A DNA stretch of 64,000 nucleotides from Onthophagus taurus (GCF_036711975.1 NC_091966.1:9679501-9743500); one strand, 5' to 3'. Positions 35,701 through 47,070 are shown, numbered from the stretch's first letter. Notes: a model not told the origin generated them from the letters alone. Made by a program: numbers and translations.

Positions 35701-38700
35701 TTTAGTAGACGAAACCATATTTAAAAGGGCCGTTGTGGTTAAAAGTGATAATGGAGGTTATCACTGCTGGTTATTGGATTATGGCGTCTATATTACAACC
35801 GATCGAGTTTATAAATTACCCGAAGAACTTTGTTCTACACCACCAACAATTAAGATAGCAACTTTAAATAATGTTGTTGGGTTACATAACGTAGGTTTTT
35901 AATATCTTTATTTTTTATCGTGTAAAATTAATAATGATTACGACTTAGGTGTTTAATTTTGAAACAAATAAAAATGATACCATTTGGAAACCTTACTTTA
36001 GTAGCGTCACTGAAAGATTCATCGAAAAGAAGCTTTCCGAAGCTAAAAAAGTGTATTTTTCCGAAGAACACACGTTTATGGATATGTTATGTGGAAATTT
36101 TATATTCGAAATGACCGATGGTGTTACTTTAAATTTGGGATCCTTACTTTTAGAGGAAGGTCACGTTATGGTGGATAGTGAAAAGTTTTTGGGCGGTAAA
36201 AATTTAATCCCTAACGAAAATGTTATATGATTTTTTAAATGTTGTAGGCCTGCAAAAATCTACACAAAAAATTCCAGTTACCATAAAACCTGAAGAAGAA
36301 GAAGATTTTTGCCCAGATGAACCTTGCCAACTTGAAGGAATAGGTCGTGGAAGAAGTCGTCCCAAGTTATCGATAAATAAAAAGCGCGACGTTGATAATT
36401 GGCTAAATTGTATGGATAAATCGTTAACACAAGATGAAGAATGTTCGGTAAAAGATCAAGATTCATCCTTAAACAGAAGCTTTTTATCTGATTATAACCC
36501 AAATATTGATGATTCATCTCATATGCTAGCTTCCACCAGTTCAACTTCAATGAATGCAAATATTTCAAGTGGTTCAATAAATTTAGAAAGTAAATCTCCG
36601 TCAAAGAAATCGGGGGGGCGAGGCGAATTGTTAAAAAAGTTGAGTTGTGAAGTAAATAAACAAGATGTTCAAAAAGATTTTAATCTTTCAACAACTAAAA
36701 TTCAATGTGATGATTTAAATCCAAGTGAGGGATCTAAAATAAAAAATAAGAGTATTAGTCCTTGCGAATTAAGGAAGATTTTATCAAACTTTAAACAGAA
36801 ATCGTTAAAATCTGAAGCAACGTCTTTAAAATCTGATTTAAAAACTCAATCAAATTCTGATTCAAACTTTTCGAAATCATCAAAATCGTCTAGTTCTTCT
36901 TCAAACAGAAAGATTGTTTATTCAACAGATACTATTTCATCATCTTCCGAGGCAAATAGCGTTATATCGCATGGGGTTGAACCAATCGATTCGTCAGATC
37001 ATGGTGATTTGAAAGGGGTTGTAATGAAAAATAATTTTGACTGTAAATGCGAAAATTGCAAAAAATTTTTTGATGACGATCCCATTGAAACTAGAAAAGT
37101 TTTCGCCGACGAAGTTAAAGTAGTTGATAATTTCGTAAAAGGAAAGCCACTACTGCTCTTAAAAACCGAACTTAATCAATCAGAAATCAAAATTCTTAAG
37201 AATAAGAATCGATATCAAACAAAAATTGAAAAAGATATGTCGCCGAATCTCTTAATTCATTCGCCTGGTCAGCTACCAGATCCAATTGCAAACATTTGTA
37301 GCGTTCCTTTTGTGAAACCTATTCATCATGCGTTAACAAGAAACCAATTTAAAACTCCAAAATCGATACAAATGTACATGTGGCCAATATTAATGCGAAC
37401 AATGAATGCTTGTATTATTAATAATCAGGATACGGGAAAAACAATGTGTTATTTGCCCGCTTTGTTATCATTTTTGATGCAAAAGGATGAACGTTATCCT
37501 TTTTTACCAAAGGAACCTAGCCCTATAGCTGTTATTCTTATGGACAGTATAAAAGGGGTAGAAAAAATATGCTATTCCTTAGATCGAATTTTAGATCAGA
37601 CTAAAAAAAATTTTAATATAATGTCCTTAGTACCTCCAATGGATGATACATCTCTCAATAAACTAAAAAAGGCTGATTTAATCGTTTCTACCCCCATTAT
37701 ATTTACAAGAATCCTAATGAGTCGCATAATTAATTTAAAAAGATTATGTCATTTAGTTATTGAAAATATCGATAAAATCCTCGAGCAAACACCCCAAGAA
37801 TTAACCAATATCGCTAAAGCAACACAAAGTATGTTAGAACATCGTATTTTTGTTAACACTGTCCATATGGTAATGACTTCAATAAAATGGACAATCCCAT
37901 TGGAAAATTTTATAAAGAGTATGGAAAGCACTCCAGTTATTTGCATTGGATCCCATTTAGAAAGCGCTATTTACGCTAAAGCAAATATTGAAATACATTT
38001 TATTAAACAAGACGAAAAAAGAAAACGAATTGTTGCAATGTTAAAACAATATTCGAAAGACTTAAAAACAGTTATTGTTTGCAATAATGATGAAGAAGTT
38101 GACGAACTTGAGAGATATTTTCAAATAATGGGTATTAGTGTTATTTCATCTAAAAGAAGCTCGAATAAGGAAGAAATCGTGGAAAAAGAAATTTTATGGA
38201 TGTCTACTCCTATGAATAATAATTCAGGTAAATGAGTAATTAAATTAGTATAAGTATCTTAGATAATTGGTTCTCTATGGAAAATTAGGCATTTTGATAA
38301 CAATTAAAATTATTTATGGGAGTTACTACTACTGCAGCAAAGAAAGTAGTAGCACAATATTGCAGAATAATGGTAAAAACAGACAGTCTGGTGTAAAACA
38401 GAAAGTACAACTTAAAAAAAAAGTTTTTCAAAAGTATGTGTAAAATAAAACATCGCAGAACTAGTTAAAGAAATAGTTACTCTCATAAAGGAGAGAACAT
38501 GGAACAAGTTTGGTAAGAAGTTTGAACAACAAAGAAACAACAATTTTTTCCGAGTTATGAAAAGTCTTACAGAGGTCAGGAAGGTTACTTTGAAGACAAG
38601 ATGGATGATGCAGAAGTTATAAGGATATGGATATAACGTTTTGAACAACTACTACAGGCACAGAACTCAGTAGAAAAACAAGAAACACATGAAACAGAAA

Positions 38701-41700
38701 GGACTGAAGAGTATGAAAGTTCATTACTAAACAAGAAGTAATTGATACAATGAGAAGATGAAAGTTGGGAAGGGCAGATGGAAAACATTGCATCACAGCG
38801 GAAATAGTGAAGAATGCGGGACAGAAGTCTGAAGAGAAGAAAAAGTACTACAAGGTTGGCAAGTAGTACACAAAAAAGGCGATATAAACAATTGCAGTAA
38901 CTACAGAGGAGTTTCATTGTTAAGCATAGAACTAAATATATTTGAAAATATGCTAGAGAAGAGAAAAAATTAGAAAATATACAGCAACTTTTACAAATGA
39001 CAGAAGTACAAATGTTCTGATTTAAGACCCTAAAAGTACAGAATTTTATGTAGATACTGTTAAGACTTTAAGAATTATAAAGATATGAAAGAAAAAACAA
39101 TAATTAATTAATCCCCATAATGAACCAATTATCTGAGACACTTGTATATATCACTATTTGATTTAATTTACTTACTAATTTTATTTATTTTTAGTCTTGA
39201 TCTCTACATATTGCGTTTTGGAGAGCGAACTAAGCATAACGACCGCTCAAATTTTAATACATTACTCACTACCTGAAGAGTCTTGGTCATCATTTGGAAG
39301 AAGTTTCAAATCTGTAATAGACACCCATGATTCACCTTTTAACACGAAATTTAACCGATCAGAAGCAGTTAAAATTCATATTTTCGTCGATGAAACTTGT
39401 AGTAAACAATTTCCAAGATTGTACTACTTTTTGAGACAAATGAAAACCATTCTACCAGATAATTTTAAACAATTTTGCCAGGTAAACAAAATTGAATAGA
39501 AAATTCATTTTTGTACATGTATTTTTTTAGGAAGTGGAAAGAGATGAGGAATCGTTAAAGATTGAAAATAACGTTGCGATATGTGAACGTTTAAAATTGA
39601 TGGGAGAGTGTAAAACGTTTCGTTGTAAGAAACGTCATTTATTCTCGGCGAAGTTGGATTTAAGCGAAGACGTACCAAATGCGGGAATAATCAAATTTAA
39701 AGTGTTAAACGTTGCTGATGTTACTCGATTTGGTATAAAAGTACTAGAATGGTGGGGAACCGATAAAAATAAATTAAATGTACGCGATTATACGAATTTA
39801 GTTACAAAAGAACTCTATAAATGCGTTACGGCAAATAAAACGATGGTTACCGATGTACAGGTCGGTCGTTTATATGTATATTTTGACGCAAAAGAAGTAA
39901 CATATCATCGATGCGTTGTACTAAAAATACTTACGAGACTAAAGATTACAAACGCTGCGGACAGAATTAAAATTAAATTAATCGATGGCGGCGTTGAAAA
40001 GAAAGATGTCGGTGCAAGGGCACTTTTCGAATTAGCACCCGAATATTTGGATGTGCCACCGCAAAGTTTAGAAGGTATACTTGCGAATATAGTACCACTC
40101 GAACGAGATACAGAATGGAATTTCAGAAGTAAACTTAAAGCTGAAAAAATTCTAAATTCAGCTATAGAAAAATATCCAAACTCGTATTTTGTTGCGAAAA
40201 TTGTGTTGCAAGTTGGCGAAACTCTTTGGTTAGAAGATTTGTTGATGCGTGAAGATATTTCATCCTCGAAAGAAGTCGTAACTTTGCTTAGTTTTAAAAA
40301 GAAATTGTCTTGTTTAGATATTGTAGATTTTGATGAAAGTGTTTTGCAAAAATTGAAAGGAATTTGTGCAAAATCTGGATTGGATTTGCCATGTTATGAT
40401 ATTGACAATAGTGTTAAATCGACTACTAAATGTGTTCAACAAATTAAACCACAATGGGCTTATTTAGATACGCAACCTGACATTTTTAACGTTGTTTATT
40501 TTAGTCATGCTTTTTCGCCTGAAAAATTTTATGTGAAATTGGAAAAATATTTCGATTTGTAGGTATTTTAAAAAATACTTAATACATAATCATGATTAAT
40601 TGATGTTTTAGATACTTACAATTGGAAGATGAAATTCAAGCGGCCATTAAAAAACCGTTTTATCCAGAAAATGAGCAAGTTATTGTCGGTAATTGTTACT
40701 TAGGAAAAGATTCCGGATCAACTGCTTATAATAGAGTTCTAATAACAGAAATCAATGATGAAATTGCGACATGTTTCTTTGTTGATTTTGGAGATGTTGC
40801 AGAAATTCACATAAATGATTTGAAATATCTTTCAAATGAACATATTTCTAAACTTCCCTTTCAGGTAATTTTAAATTAACTTAAACTAACTAACAATAGC
40901 ATAGAACAATGCCATACAATCTTGTCCTTCCTCTAGTCACGCTATAGTAAAGAAAGAAGCTTTGTTTACTTATATAGGTGGTCCATTTAACGTGAGACAA
41001 GCGATTATCTCGAAAACGGTTCATTTTTATGTAAAATGAAATTTTCAAATGAAAATTGTTCTGTGCGAAGGGGGAAAATCATATGAGGATAACTTTTTGA
41101 CCTTGACCTTATTTTCAAGGTCATATGAAGGTCACGACCACTTTTTTTAAATGGCACCCTATGTTTTTGATTGCAAAATCTGAATCCATTTCCTCCATTA
41201 TACGTACATGTGCAAACTGATAAAATCTGAAGCACATGATAGGCCATAACGCCAATACCACCTCTTCCACATTGTACAAGCTGAGGATCAACTTGTCAAC
41301 TTTGCAACGACGAGTCAGAAACAGCTGAACTGTGCAATTGCGTCGCCAGAGGCTGTCTAAGAATGGCTACCTATGGACGATTTAAATTCGTTTTCAAACG
41401 CGCTCCGATGTGTTTGAGGAGAAAAGTCTTCAATCCATGTGTACACAGTATTTTGACGTATGGTGCAGACCTTGGTCGTGACCTTCATATGATCTTGAAA
41501 ATACGGTCAAAAATGTTATCGTCATATGGTTTTCCCCTTCGCACAGAACAACTTTCATTTGGTTCATTTTTATGTAAAATGAAACGTTTCCGAGATAATC
41601 GCTTGTCTCACGTTAAATGGACCAACCTGTATATCCATTTCCCTTGCATTTAATCTCCTGCAGTGCTGTGAATGCTCCTATAGCCATCCTAAATGGCTGG

Positions 41701-42901
41701 AGCATTGTTCTCACATTCCAAAATTCCAAGTGCATACTCTCAACATTTTACATTAATGTAGTATAAATGATGTTTTAATAATTTAAAAAATGTATATTTT
41801 TTACATTGTGCATTATTTTTTAATATTTTTTAGGCTATTGAATGTGAATTATATGGAATACTACCAATAACCGAAACTTGGCAAAAAGAATCTTCAGATG
41901 TTCTTTATAAATACTGCTTCCTACCCGACACAGATATTTTCCGCAATTTGTTAGTAAACGTAATCGATTCAAAATCAACGAATTACTCTACAAAGTATTC
42001 AGTAGCTTTATTGGATAATTACGATAATAAACAGACATTTATCAACAAGATTTTAATTGATTGCGGATTTGCAATTGATAATAAAACGGCAAAACTTGAA
42101 GACGTTATTTTACCATCCCTTAACTTCAATGAGGATGATGATCAGTTTTCAAGTGATGATGAGAATGAAAATATTGCTAATCAAAAGTACAATATCAGTG
42201 ATGACGACATAAAAAAGATTGACGAGATTATACCGGATAAAAATGATGTGATTGAAGATGAGGACGAAATGTATGCAGATATCGATCGGTGTAGTTTTCT
42301 AAATGGTGGTTGGGATTTTTGTTGTACAGATTTTCGAACGTTTATGAAAGAAATAACTCAAAATAGTAGAGTTAAACCAACACCCAAAAAAACATCAACA
42401 TCTCAAGATTCGAATTTTTATATTCCTATTAAAGCTGCATCCCAAAATTTTTACGCCCCTCAATTGCTTTGGTATCAAACCAAAACGCAAATTTTTTTGG
42501 ATATCCAACTAGAGAATGTCGAAAACTTCACAGCTTTAGTGCTTAAGAAAAAAGTTTTCGTTTTTAAAACGATTTTAAATGAAAAGGAATATGTTTTGAA
42601 TTTATCGCTTTTTAATAACGTTAGTAATCTCATTAAAAAAGATAATAACGGACGGAGTGTTAAGGTGGTATTAACTAAAATTGAGGAAAAAGAATGGGAT
42701 AAGTTGGTGGACACAAATGAAAAAATGAGGAATATTAAATATGATTTTAATAAACTTAAAGACGAGGAAATTAAAAAGAGAAAATTTTTGGATTTAGGTC
42801 TTGATGACGATGACGAGAGCGATGAAAATTTACCTTTGTATTATAATTTAAGTTCTGAAGAATCCGATTCGGATTCAGAAAATTGTGATGACGTTAGATA
42901 A
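32731..42901 (+). CDS. TDRD12: Tudor-domain helicase of the TDRD12/Yb group (piRNA pathway)
   Basis: TDRD12 and its Drosophila relatives (Yb, BoYb, SoYb) act in piRNA biogenesis in germ granules or Yb bodies. Eight exons: 32731-32883, 35693-35890, 35949-36195, 36248-38227, 39195-39481, 39531-40558, 40612-40864 and 41834-42901. Phases agree; 1,737 residues. Domains in order: N-terminal Tudor region (1-200); Ser-rich linker; DEAD-like helicase (about 545-950); CCCH zinc finger C-x8-C-x4-C-x3-H (CERLKLMGECKTFRCKKRH, about 972); Tudor (about 1,045-1,160); Tudor (about 1,315-1,410, CFFVDFGDVAEIHINDLKYL); acidic linker; C-terminal CS/p23-like domain (about 1,580-1,680); acidic tail. Helicase motifs are altered: motif I reads NNQDTGKTMCYLPA, and the DEAD position reads VIENIDKI, so ATPase activity is doubtful, as reported for some Yb-type proteins. 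Three introns are enlarged by transposons. An AATAAA is at 42,999. Confidence 0.92.
32901..35642 (+). mobile_element. hAT element (ZBED/SCAND3-like transposase) with perfect 8 bp target duplication
   Basis: The element begins CAGTGAATCGCAATCATTGGG at 32,901, and its right end, read on the minus strand, begins CAGCGTTCCGCAAACTTG from 35,642. Both continue to a GCGACCCAA block. The flanks are identical: TTGTAGAC at 32,893-32,900 and at 35,643-35,650. The interior encodes broken pieces of a ZBED5/SCAND3-like hAT transposase: YYVLQLDESTDVSSNAILMV (33,660), ELEELLCTLKLQSYTTSS, SPLAEHFKNNVWLAKVAYLA (34,710), then LLKLKERFLSHFPPVNNIDI (34,995) and SGFSALAAIKNKYRNRLES (35,250). Part of the transposase region is duplicated in tandem (listed separately). 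The reading frame is broken in many places. It fills intron 1 of the TDRD12-like gene, sense orientation. Confidence 0.9.
33400..34360 (+). repeat. Tandem duplication inside the hAT element
   Basis: Two copies of a segment of roughly 430-490 bp lie side by side. The first runs about 33,405-33,830 and the second about 33,855-34,355. Both contain ATAAACTTTTAAGAC, GATAAGAAATATTTGAAATG, GAAGAATATGCTGTGCAAAT, TTAAAACTACAATCCTA and ATAAATTCATACTTTGAGTC in the same order. Each copy lacks sequence the other keeps: the second keeps a stretch with GCAGCATTGCATCTTGC, the first keeps the LQLDESTDVSSN codons. They therefore diverged by separate deletions after duplication. Confidence 0.85.
38310..39060 (+). 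mobile_element. LINE reverse-transcriptase fragment in TDRD12 intron 4
   Basis: Broken plus-strand frames recall the region upstream of and within the RT domain of insect LINEs: an RFEQLLQAQNSVEKQ stretch (about 38,640), a KVGKADGKHCITAEIVKN-like stretch (about 38,765, compare the 'GKAPGPDGI..E.LK' motif), then VVHKKGDINNCSNYRGVSLLS (about 38,865). Both ends are missing and stops are frequent. It is a dead 5'- and 3'-truncated copy. Confidence 0.75.
40971..41634. mobile_element. Fold-back MITE with long inverted arms enclosing a LINE fragment
   Basis: The left arm starts at the end of TATATAGGTGGTCCATTTAA and continues ACGTGAGACAAGCGATTATC (40,971-41,010). The right arm is its reverse complement, ending ...GATAATCGCTTGTCTCACGT then TAAATGGACCAACCTGTATA at 41,633. 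The similarity extends inward about 180 bp on each side (CTGTGCGAAGGGG... and AAGGTCATATGAAGGTCACG are mirrored near 41,080-41,145 and 41,465-41,540). The outermost bases are TATA(T/C)AGG with a TA flank, which points to the Tc1/mariner superfamily. Between the arms, about 41,270-41,475, the plus strand encodes a LINE RT tail (RFKFVFKRAPMCLRRKVFNP and CVHSILTYGADL). It lies in intron 7 of the TDRD12-like gene. Confidence 0.85.
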
Positions 42902-43041
42902 AAAGTTGTTAAGAATTCTCAATATTTTAAGAAAAAAAAAGGTGTTATGATAAATATTTTAGTTTTTCATTTGTACACAATCTTCTTTATTCATACATAA
43001 TAAAGAAAAAAAAAACTTAAATTATCTCAAAATTTTCTTCA

Positions 43042-43820
43042 TTATCTTATTAACTCCTGAATTGATTTAACACATTTTACAGTCATCATAGATTTACAAC
43101 TCCTCATAATTACCCCTCTTTTAGCATTATCCTCGTTACTACAGCTCCTTTTCGATCTGTAAGCGCATTCCGGTCGATTCGGAAGTGTAAAATTGGGGGG
43201 TCGATCTAAATAATGACCTGCCAGTCCAATTTCGCTTCTTAGCCACGGATCTTGACCGATCCTACATGGAAATAAAAAAATAAAGAAACGGCTTTTAGTG
43301 TTTGATTGGAACTTTTTTGGTTCATTACCACATCAAAAAATCCGGTATGGTTTCTCTCATGTAATATTTAAATAAAACGACTGTTAAGGGAATCGAACTA
43401 ACGATCAATAAGGTCATTAAAAGTAGCGTGTAAACAGTTTTTTTGAAATAAATTGAATCTGGATCACCATTTTCGCTTACATAATGTTCCAAAGAGGAAT
43501 TTGCCATTTTGAAACCTTTTATTACCACTAACCACATACGGACGATGTAAAAATAAGTCCAATGGAAACCTAATTCCTAAAAAATAAATATAAAATAAAC
43601 GATTTTTTTGATAAATAAAACTTACTCGATATATTCTTAATCTTGTCGGTGTGAATCTAGTGTTTCGTTTATGAAAAATTTGATAAATCAACGAGAAGGA
43701 ACCGACCAAAAAGATGATACTGGGTAACAAGGTGATTGTTCTAGAATCAAATTGGGATGCTTGTTGCATTTCTTGGACGAATTTCGAATGGTAGCGGTAG
43801 ATCGTTTTTAAAATCTTCAT
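43042..43820 (-). CDS. Hypothetical small membrane protein
   Basis: I do not recognise this family. Three exons in transcript order, 43820-43626, 43576-43329 and 43261-43042, join in frame to give 220 residues, and each junction has GT-AG ends. Two clear hydrophobic segments are visible: ITLLPSIIFLVGSFSLIYQI (about residues 29-48) and a longer one with LLLMTLLIVSSIPLTVVLF (about 120-140). A weaker one, YFYIVRMWLVVIKGF, lies between them. The C-terminal exon is hydrophilic with four to five cysteines (ECAYRSKRSCS, MRSCKSMMTVKC). No signal peptide is obvious, so a multi-pass membrane protein is likely. The stop lies only 140 bp from the TDRD12 stop on the other strand, so the 3' UTRs probably overlap. 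The three consistent phases argue that it is a real gene. Confidence 0.65.
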
Positions 43821-44367
43821 TTCGACATTGTTTTCTATGGGATGGCCACAAATTTATTTACATAATTCCATTTGGATGAGATTTTAGTTTTGATTTAACC
43901 ACGAAATTTTGAGTATGGATGTTGGAGTTGGGTCGAATGAAAATTTTGCGTGTAATCTTGACAAATTTGACTATTCTATCATTTTTGGAAATTTGAAGTT
44001 TAAATTGTCAAGTGGGAATAAGATTATAAATGCCAAGAAGTATTTTTGAATTAAGAATTTGAAATCTCGAAACTATTTCACATTTGTTTGTTGACGAATG
44101 TCGCCTAAAGCTTAAACTTTATATATCTGTGGTTTAAACTTCCAGTATACACGCTTACACGAATTTACCGATAGAAAGGATTCTCTGGCAAAAGATGGCG
44201 TTAGTTAGAAATTATTAAGCTTAAAATTTATTATCCGAATTATAAGCTCAGATATTTGCGGAGCAACTAAAATTAAAGCTAACACTAGGCAGATGAGCAG
44301 CTAGATTATAGCATATTTGTATAAAATATGTCCAAAAATCAGTATTTACAAAAAAAAATTTTAATGG
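43821..44367. other. Intergenic region
   Basis: Upstream region of the small membrane-protein gene; a promoter is presumed in the first 100-200 bp. The rest is AT-rich with no recognised element. Its right part may be the remaining 3' side of the LINE copy split by the hAT insertion at 44,376. Confidence 0.35.
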
Positions 44368-44375
44368 GTTAAGAG

Positions 44376-46856
44376 TAGTGGTGGAACAGATATCCGGCAG
44401 CTATCCGGTATCCGGCCATTTTTTTAATTCCGGCCGGATAGCGGATAGTTACCAGATATAGTACTCCATCATTCACAAGAATTAGTATCTCTTTTAGATG
44501 TTGGACGCTGCAGATAATAATCAAGTTCAACCCCTATAGGACATTTTTCATTGAATACAATTTTATTTATATCAGGTTTTGTCATTAGCTACCTCATTGT
44601 AACAATCCCCATAGATATATAAAATCTCTTGTTGCAGTTTCGTATAGTTTTCTTCTTTTCGCTTGTAATTTATCATCCCATTCATTACTAACAGAACTGT
44701 CGCTGTTCTCACTTTCGATTATTAATTAAAGTATCCTCTTTTTAATGCAACAAGCCGTTTTGAAAAATCGCTTTTAGTTTTTGAGGAATAAATTTTTGAA
44801 ATGATCGACAATTTTCTCGAATTTTCACCGATTAAGTTTTAAAAATTTGTATAATATCCATATCTTGGAATATGAGTATGAAAATTTGTCAAAGTGTTAA
44901 TAAGAGTGTCCTCTTTCCAATGAACCGACACATTTTGAAAAATAACTTTTAGTTTTTGAGAAAACAATATTTGAAGTTTTGATAACATTTTCGAGGTTGC
45001 AATTTTCATCAATAAGTTTCAAAATTCGCTATAAAATTCATTTCTTGGAGGATCCTTGTGGAAATATCACTAATTATTAATTAAAGTATCCTCTTTTTAA
45101 TGCAACAAGCCGTTTTGAAAAATCGCTTTTAGTTTTTGAGGAATAAATTTTTGAAATGATCGACAATTTTCTCGAATTTTCACCGATTAAGTTTTAAAAA
45201 TTTGTATAATATCCATATCTTGGAATATGAGTATGAAAATTTGTCAAAGTGTTAATAAGAGTGTCCTCTTTCCAATGAACCGACACATTTTGAAAAATAA
45301 CTTTTAGTTTTTGAGAAAACAATATTTGAAGTTTTGATAACATTTTCGAGGTTGCAATTTTCATCAATAAGTTTCAAAATTCGCTATAAAATTCATTTCT
45401 TGGAGGATCCTTGTGGAAATATCACTAATTATTAATTAAAGTATCCTCTTTTTAATATAACAAGCCGTTTTGAAAAATCACTTTTAGTTTTTGAGAAATA
45501 AATTTTTGAAATGATCGACAATTTTTTCGAATTTAACAATTTTCGCCGATTAAGTTTTAAAAATTCGTGTAAAATCCATTTCTTGGAATATGAGTATGAA
45601 AATTTGTCAAAGTGTTAATAAGAGTGTCCTCTTTCCAATGAACCGACACATTTTGAAAAATAACTTTTAGTTTTTGAGAAAACAATATTTGAAGTTTTGA
45701 TAACATTTTCGAGGTTGCAATTTTCATCAATAAGTTTCAAAATTCGCTATAAAATTCATTTCTTGGAGGATCCTTGTGGAAATATCACTAATTATTAATT
45801 AAAGTATCCTCTTTTTAATGCAACAAGCCGTTTTGAAAAATCGCTTTTAGTTTTTGAGGAATAAATTTTTGAAATGATCGACAATTTTCTCGAATTTTCA
45901 CCGATTAAGTTTTAAAAATTTGTATAATATCCATATCTTGGAATATGAGTATGAAAATTTGTCAAAGTGTTAATAAGAGTGTCCTCTTTCCAATGAACAA
46001 ACCCGTTTTGTAAAATAACTTTTAGTTTTTGAGAAAACAATATTTGAAGTTTTGATAAAATTTTCGATGTTGCAATTTTCATCGATAACATGTAAAATTC
46101 GCTACAAAAATAATTTTTTGAAGGATCTTTGTGGAAATATCACCAATTATTAATTAAAGTATCCTCTTTTTAATGCAACAAGCCGTTTTGAAAAAGCGCT
46201 TTCAGTACTTGAGAAATAAATTTTTGTAATGATCGAAATTTTTTTCGAGTTTTGTAATTTTCGCCGATTAAGTTTTAAAAATTCGTATAAAATCCAGCTC
46301 ATGGAATATGAGTATGAAAATTTCCCAAAGTGTTAATAAAAGTGTCTTCTTTCCAATGAACAAACCCGTTTTGAAAAATAGTTTTTAGTTTTTGAGAAAA
46401 CAGTATTTGAAGTTTTGATAACATTTTCGAGGTTGCAATTTTCATCGATAAGTTTCAAAATTCGCTATAAAATTCATTTCTTGAAGGATCCTTGTGGAAA
46501 TATCAACAATTATTAATTAGAGTATCTCCTTTTTAATGCAACAAGCCGTTTTGAATAATCGGTTTTAGTTTTTAAGAAATAAATGTTTGAAAATGTTTGA
46601 TCGATAATTTTTTCAAATTTTGCAATTTTCGCCGATTAAGTTTTGAAAATTCGTATAAAATAGAGAGTATGAAAATTTCCCAAAGTGTTAATGAAACCTT
46701 TGAAAAATAACTGTTAGTTTTTGAGAAAAAAATATTTGAAGTTTTGATAAAATTTTCGATGTTGCAATTTTCATCGATAACTTTCAAAATATACGAAGGG
46801 GATGCCGAATATCCGGTATCCGGCTTTTCTCAAAATCACTATCCGTTCCATCACTA
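44376..46856 (-). mobile_element. hAT deletion derivative filled with a tandem array
   Basis: The left terminus TAGTGGTGGAACAGATATCC (44,376) and the right terminus, read on the minus strand as TAGTGATGGAACGGATAGTG (from 46,856), are imperfect inverted repeats. Sub-terminal TATCCGGTATCCGG blocks lie at both ends. The flanks are GTTAAGAG (44,368-44,375) and GTTAAGAC (46,857-46,864), an 8 bp target duplication with one difference. Just inside the left end (about 44,450-44,720) the minus strand encodes a decayed hAT transposase C-terminal piece: KLQAKRRKLYETATRDFIYL, then ELDYYLQRPTSKRDTNS before a W-S-T-I-S-G stretch. The remaining 2.1 kb is a tandem array. The element thus descends from an autonomous hAT whose centre was replaced. 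Confidence 0.88.
44718..46797. repeat. About 355 bp dimeric satellite inside the hAT derivative
   Basis: Copies phased on ATTATTAATTAAAGTATCCT start at about 44,718, 45,073, 45,428, 45,791, 46,146 and 46,509, giving spacings of 355, 355, 363, 355 and 363 bp. Each unit is itself two related halves of about 178 bp. The first runs from GCAACAAGCCGTTTTGAAAA and the second from AACCGACACATTTTGAAAAA; both continue with AA(T/A)(C/A)(G/A)CTTTTAGTTTTTGAG. The first three to four units are nearly identical, while the last two have diverged and the final one is truncated, as expected if the array grows on the left side. Confidence 0.93.
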
Positions 46857-47070
46857 GTTAAGACCTTCTTTGGCACACTATCTTCGCTCATATTCGTAAT
46901 CTTTGCAGCTTGATGAATTTCGAGATAGGGGTTTCCTTGAACAGATGGTTAAGTTCCACGTTTTTCTCTTCCTGCTTATTCTTTGCGTTTTCTGTCATAA
47001 ACCATGTCTCGCACCCATAGCACAGTACGCACAGTATACGTCTAATGAGGATAAACAAAATAAAACATTA
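46857..47070 (-). mobile_element. LINE RT tail fragment, target of the hAT insertion
   Basis: The minus strand encodes RILCVLCYGCETWFMTENAK (about 47,045-46,985) and ends AKIVCQRR/VPKKVLN next to the hAT target duplication. These match the region after the RT domain of insect LINEs (YGCETW..T and, further on, DDRIPKKVL). The fragment is short and broken. The hAT derivative appears to have inserted into this LINE copy, so the LINE is the older of the two. Confidence 0.6.

Noticed and set aside
36196-36247. Read-through joining TDRD12 exons 3 and 4 without splicing
   Set aside because: The frame changes between the two open stretches; a 52 bp intron with GTAAAA donor and GTTGTAG acceptor restores the phase.
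46572-46787. 71-codon minus-strand open frame inside the second array
   Set aside because: It falls entirely within repeat units of the hAT-borne satellite.
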